A stretch of DNA of 14,768 bases from CAYUIG01 sp964444685 (lineage in GTDB: Bacteria > Gemmatimonadota > Gemmatimonadetes > Longimicrobiales > RSA9), in the NCBI GenBank assembly GCA_964444685.1, contig CAYUIG010000068.1:1-14768 (forward strand), written 5' to 3'. The translations under genes were made by a program, and so were the position numbers. The notes under the pieces are model-generated. The model did not search any database, was not told where the DNA came from, and saw only the letters and a list, made by a program, of their open reading frames with translations. Numbering within the stretch: position 1 is the first letter of the stretch; every line of letters begins with the position of its first letter. This document shows positions 11,524 to 14,768 of this stretch, piece after piece.

Positions 11524-14501
11524 TCCGCTTCGTGCTGGACGGCCGCGAGATCGAAGCCGAGGACGGCGAGACCATCCTCCAGGCCGCGGCGCGCCACGGC
11601 GTCGACATCCCGCACCTCTGCTACACGGACGGGATGCGCGCCGACGGCAACTGCCGCGCGTGCGTCGTAGAGATCGAGGGCGAGCGCGTGCTCGCGCCAT
11701 CGTGCTGCCGTGCGCCGGCGGAGGGGATGAAGGTGCACGCGGAGAACGAGCGTGCACGCAAGTCCCAGCGCATGGTGGTCGAGCTGCTGCTGTCCGATGC
11801 GCCGGAGACGCCGCACCGCCCTGACTCCGAGCTGCGCATCTGGGCCGACACGCTGGGCGTGACATCGCCGCGCTTCGAGCCGCGCACGCAGCCCGCGCCC
11901 GACTTCTCGCACCCCGCCATCGAGGTGCGCCTCGATGCGTGCATCCAGTGCACGCGCTGCGTGCGCGCCTGCCGCGAGGTGCAGGTCAACGACGTGATCG
12001 GCTACGCGGGCCGCGGCGCCAGTGCGCGCATCGTGTTCGACCTCGAGGACCCGATGGGCGAGAGCACGTGCGTGAGCTGCGGCGAGTGCGTGCAGGCGTG
12101 TCCGACCGGCGCGCTCCTCCCGGCCATCCCGCGCTGGTCCCGCCACGATACCGGCGACGTTTCCACGGAGACCGCGGCACCGGCCGCCGCCGGCCCGGCG
12201 GACGCACGTTCGAACGGCCACGCACCGACGCCCGAACATGCGTACGGTCCGCAGCTCGACCGCCGCCGCACGGCCGGCGTCGTCGTGGGACCAACGGGCG
12301 CAGCGGGCGGTGCGCGCACGGGCCCGAGCGTCGAGCGGCCGGAGTCGGGCTGGCGGCAGCCCGAACGCGAAGTGCACTCGCTCTGTCCGTACTGCGGCGT
12401 CGGCTGCCAGACCACCGTGCACGTGGACGACAACCGCATCCTGCGTGTGCTCGGCCGTGACGGCCCATCGAATCACGGGCGGCTGTGCGTGAAGGGCCGC
12501 TTCGGCATGGACTATGTGCACCACCCGCAGCGACTGCGCGTACCGCTCATCCGCCGCGAAGGCGTCGCCAAGGATGCGAAGCGCCTTGTGGACCCCGCGG
12601 ACTGGAGCGACACGTTCCGCGAGGCCACGTGGGAGGAGGCGCTCGAAGTCGCCGCGCGCGGGCTGCGCGAGACACGCGACCGGTACGGTTCTTCCGCCAT
12701 GGCGGGCTTCGGGTCCGCCAAGGGCAGCAACGAAGAGGCGTACCTCTTCCAGAAGCTCGTGCGTACCGGCTTCGGCACGAACAACGTCGACCATTGCACG
12801 CGCCTCTGTCACGCATCGTCGGTCGCGGCGCTCATGGAGTGCGTGGCGTCCGGCGCCGTGTCGAACCAGGTCTCCGACGTGCAGTTCGCCGAAGTCTTCA
12901 TGATCATCGGCGCGAACCCGACCGTGAACCATCCGGTCGCCGCGACGTTCATGAAGAACGCGATCGAGCGGGGCGCAAAGCTGATCCTTGCGGACCCGCG
13001 CCGCACCGAGCTGGCGCGGCTCGCGACGCACGTGATGCAGTTCAAGCCGGACACGGACGTTGCGATGCTGAACGCGATGATGCACGTCATCATCGAAGAG
13101 GATCTGATCGACCGCGAGTTCATCGAGGCGCGCACCACAGGCTTCGAGGCGCTCGCCCGTACCGTGAAGGCGTACAGTCCCGAGGCGATGCAGCACATCT
13201 GCGGCGTGGACGCGGAGACGATCCGCGCCGCCGCTCGGCTGTACGCCACGTCGCGCGGGTCCATGATCTTCTGGGGGATGGGCGTATCACAGCACGTGCA
13301 CGGCACCGACAACGCCCGCTGCCTCATCTCCCTCGCCCTGATGACCGGGCAGATCGGCCGCCGCGGCACGGGGCTGCACCCGCTGCGCGGGCAGAACAAC
13401 GTGCAGGGCGCGTCGGACATGGGGCTGATCCCCATGGTCTATCCCGACTACGCGAAGGTTACGGACCCTGCGGTCCGCACGCGGTTCGAGGCGCTGTGGG
13501 GCACGGAGCTGGACCCGAACGCCGGGCTCACGGTCGTCGAGATCATGCACGCGGCGAAGCGGAAGGACATCCGCGCGATGTACATCATGGGCGAGAACCC
13601 CGCGATGTCGGATCCGGACGTAGCGCACGCGCGCGAAGCGCTGGCCGCGCTCGACTGGCTCGTCGTGCAGGACATCTTCCTCACCGAGACCGCCTCGTTC
13701 GCGGACGTGATCCTGCCAGCTTCGGCGTTCCCGGAGAAGTCGGGCACGTTCACGAATACGGACCGCCGCGTTCAGCTCGCACGGCCGGCGCTCGAGATGC
13801 CGGAAGGCGTGCGACAGGATCTGTGGATCATCCAGGAGATCGCACGGCGGGTCGGGCTCGACTGGAGCTACGAGAGCCCGGCGGACGTGTGGTCGGAGAT
13901 CCGGAAGGCGGTGCCGAGCTGCGCGGGCATCACGTGGGAGCGGCTCGAGCGCGAGGACTCCGTGACCTACCCGTGCCTCAATGAAGGCGACCCGGGCGTC
14001 GAAGTCCTCTTCCGCGACCGCTTCCCCACGCCGGACGGCCGCGCGCTTTTCGTGCCGGCCGAATACCGCCAAGGTGATGAGCCGCCCGATGACGCGTATC
14101 CGTTCGTCCTCATCACCGGCCGCGTGCTCGAGCACTGGCACACAGGTGCGATGACGCGGCGCGCGGGCGTCCTGGATGCGCTGGAGCCGGTGCCCACGGT
14201 GAGCGTGAACCCGCGCGACCTCGTCGCGCTCGGGATCGACCCGGGTGATTCGATCCGGCTCGAGACCCGCCGCGGTGAGCTCGTGGCGCTCGCGCGCCGC
14301 GATGATGCAGTGCCGACAGGCTCTGTGTTCCTGCCGTTCTGCTACGTCGAGGCGGCGGCGAATCTCCTCACGAATCCCGCACTCGACCCGTTCGGGAAGA
14401 TCCCCGAGTTCAAGTACTGCGGCGTGCGCCTCGCGCGCGTCGAGCAGGACCTCGTGCAGCCGGGCTACGGCGTAGCGCGCGAGCCGGTGGCCGGGGACTA
14501 G
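11520..14501 (+). CDS. fdhA: formate dehydrogenase catalytic (alpha) subunit, Mo/W-bis-MGD
   Basis: This 993-residue protein catalyses formate = CO2 + 2e- + H+. Domains in order: NuoG-like [2Fe-2S] domain (C34, C45, C48 and C62 or C63); two [4Fe-4S] ferredoxin motifs (C141-x2-C144-x2-C147-x3-C151 and C184-x2-C187-x2-C190-x3-C194); an Ala/Pro/Gly-rich linker (about 205-285); then the molybdopterin oxidoreductase domain with a proximal [4Fe-4S] site (C289, C292, C296, C323) and K325. The catalytic pair is C430-H431 in VDHCTRLCHASS, coded TGT, so the metal ligand is cysteine, not selenocysteine. The C-terminal molybdopterin-dinucleotide-binding domain is about 865-975. Length matches Methylobacterium FDH1 alpha (about 107 kDa). 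No cysteine lies between 63 and 141, so the extra NuoG-type [4Fe-4S] cluster is absent. The start is GTG 11520, with AGGAG 8 nt upstream and a 4-bp overlap with fdhB. Molybdenum versus tungsten cannot be decided from sequence. Confidence 0.95.
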   Translation: MIRFVLDGREIEAEDGETILQAAARHGVDIPHLCYTDGMRADGNCRACVVEIEGERVLAPSCCRAPAEGMKVHAENERARKSQRMVVELLLSDAPETPHRPDSELRIWADTLGVTSPRFEPRTQPAPDFSHPAIEVRLDACIQCTRCVRACREVQVNDVIGYAGRGASARIVFDLEDPMGESTCVSCGECVQACPTGALLPAIPRWSRHDTGDVSTETAAPAAAGPADARSNGHAPTPEHAYGPQLDRRRTAGVVVGPTGAAGGARTGPSVERPESGWRQPEREVHSLCPYCGVGCQTTVHVDDNRILRVLGRDGPSNHGRLCVKGRFGMDYVHHPQRLRVPLIRREGVAKDAKRLVDPADWSDTFREATWEEALEVAARGLRETRDRYGSSAMAGFGSAKGSNEEAYLFQKLVRTGFGTNNVDHCTRLCHASSVAALMECVASGAVSNQVSDVQFAEVFMIIGANPTVNHPVAATFMKNAIERGAKLILADPRRTELARLATHVMQFKPDTDVAMLNAMMHVIIEEDLIDREFIEARTTGFEALARTVKAYSPEAMQHICGVDAETIRAAARLYATSRGSMIFWGMGVSQHVHGTDNARCLISLALMTGQIGRRGTGLHPLRGQNNVQGASDMGLIPMVYPDYAKVTDPAVRTRFEALWGTELDPNAGLTVVEIMHAAKRKDIRAMYIMGENPAMSDPDVAHAREALAALDWLVVQDIFLTETASFADVILPASAFPEKSGTFTNTDRRVQLARPALEMPEGVRQDLWIIQEIARRVGLDWSYESPADVWSEIRKAVPSCAGITWERLEREDSVTYPCLNEGDPGVEVLFRDRFPTPDGRALFVPAEYRQGDEPPDDAYPFVLITGRVLEHWHTGAMTRRAGVLDALEPVPTVSVNPRDLVALGIDPGDSIRLETRRGELVALARRDDAVPTGSVFLPFCYVEAAANLLTNPALDPFGKIPEFKYCGVRLARVEQDLVQPGYGVAREPVAGD

Positions 14502-14502
14502 C

Positions 14503-14768
14503 GTGGCGCGCTTCCGCACCTACGCACAGGTAGCGTCCGAAAAGGCCGCCGATGACATCCTCGCCCAGGTTACCGAGCAGAGCGAGCGCGTAGCCGCGCG
14601 CCTCTCGCAGATCGGGCGGATCGTCATTGTAGCGAGCGGCAAGGGCGGCGTCGGCAAGTCCGCCATCAGTGCCAACCTCGCCGCGCTCCTCGCGAGTGCG
14701 GGCATGCGTGTCGGCGCACTCGACGCGGACCTCAACGGACCGTCGCTCGCACGCATGCTGGGCACGCC
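14503..14768 (+). CDS. Mrp/ApbC-type P-loop ATPase, N-terminal part (runs off the right edge)
   Basis: The 88 visible residues start at GTG 14503, one base after the fdhA stop, so the gene is almost certainly in the fdh operon. After about 38 residues of charged helix comes IVIVASGKGGVGKSAISANL, a deviant Walker A with the signature lysine (G46-K-G-G-V-G-K-S53). LDADLNGPSLARMLG (73-87) then matches the Mrp/NBP35 switch region DADxxGPS. Such proteins bind ATP and an iron-sulfur cluster as a dimer and deliver clusters to target enzymes in the cytoplasm. Bacterial Mrp often begins with a DUF59 domain, which is missing or reduced here. With FdhA and FdhB together needing several clusters, a cluster-delivery role is reasonable but inferred. 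A MinD/ParA-type ATPase is less likely because of the GPS motif. No clear Shine-Dalgarno is visible, which fits translational coupling. Confidence 0.8.
   Translation, partial: MARFRTYAQVASEKAADDILAQVTEQSERVAARLSQIGRIVIVASGKGGVGKSAISANLAALLASAGMRVGALDADLNGPSLARMLGT

Noticed and set aside
12807..12809. Possible selenocysteine at the formate dehydrogenase active site.
   Set aside because: The codon is TGT (Cys), not TGA, so no selenocysteine insertion is needed.
9742..13196. Two long minus-strand open frames (707 and 683 residues) opposite fdhB and fdhA.
   Set aside because: They are the mirror frames of strongly supported genes and have Arg/His/Ala-rich composition with no recognisable domain.
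13287..14519. 410-residue minus-strand open frame opposite the end of fdhA.
   Set aside because: It is a shadow of fdhA, with no motifs, and no promoter or ribosome site in front of it.

Overview
The window is very GC-rich DNA from a diderm (Gram-negative) bacterium. A Kdo-kinase-like gene and a heptosyltransferase-type gene (LPS core), a TonB protein, an outer-membrane beta-barrel and two probable lipoproteins all point to an outer membrane. A PorX-type regulator (best known from Bacteroidota) next to a coproheme decarboxylase (HemQ/ChdC) and very high GC suggest an FCB-group bacterium, most likely Gemmatimonadota. That placement is inferred from gene content and composition, not from a marker gene.

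Layout. 1-563 (-): 5' part of a PorX-like response regulator that runs off the window. 665-1183 (-): small outer-membrane beta-barrel, followed by a 12-bp GC hairpin. 1184-1498: 315 bp without a convincing gene, holding the terminator of the next operon and a 14-bp palindrome. 1499-3694 (-): three-gene operon, unknown 134-aa protein > Kdo-kinase-like protein > family 9 glycosyltransferase, probably read from a promoter at 3726-3755. 3740-3846: inverted arrays of a 7-bp tandem repeat. 3852-4568 (-): TonB-like protein. 4650-6263 (+): FAD-dependent glycerol-3-phosphate dehydrogenase, divergent from tonB. 6266-8709 (-): M1-family metallopeptidase and, overlapping it, a small M23 LytM-like lipoprotein. 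8800-9618 (+): HemQ. 9651-9771: long nested inverted repeat. 9835-14768 (+): fdhB (NuoE-NuoF fusion), fdhA (molybdenum/tungsten formate dehydrogenase catalytic subunit) and the start of an Mrp/ApbC-type P-loop ATPase.

How the genes fit together. The clearest functional unit is the formate dehydrogenase operon. FdhA would oxidise formate at a bis-MGD metal site and pass electrons through its iron-sulfur clusters to FdhB, where FMN reduces NAD+. The fused diaphorase subunit (562 aa) and catalytic subunit (993 aa) match the two-subunit plan known for Methylobacterium extorquens FDH1. The adjacent Mrp-type ATPase may load iron-sulfur clusters onto this cluster-rich enzyme. The kinase-glycosyltransferase operon probably decorates the LPS inner core. 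GlpD and FdhAB are both entry points for reducing equivalents.

I found no mobile element, CRISPR array, tRNA or rRNA, and no obvious new defence or biosynthetic system. The least explained items are the two inverted-repeat elements (3740-3846 and 9651-9771), the unknown 134-aa protein at the head of the LPS operon, and three enzymes that lack a usual functional residue or cluster: the glycerol-3-phosphate dehydrogenase (one of four BFD cysteines), the M23 protein (HxH changed to NxH) and FdhA (no cysteines for a NuoG-like extra cluster).
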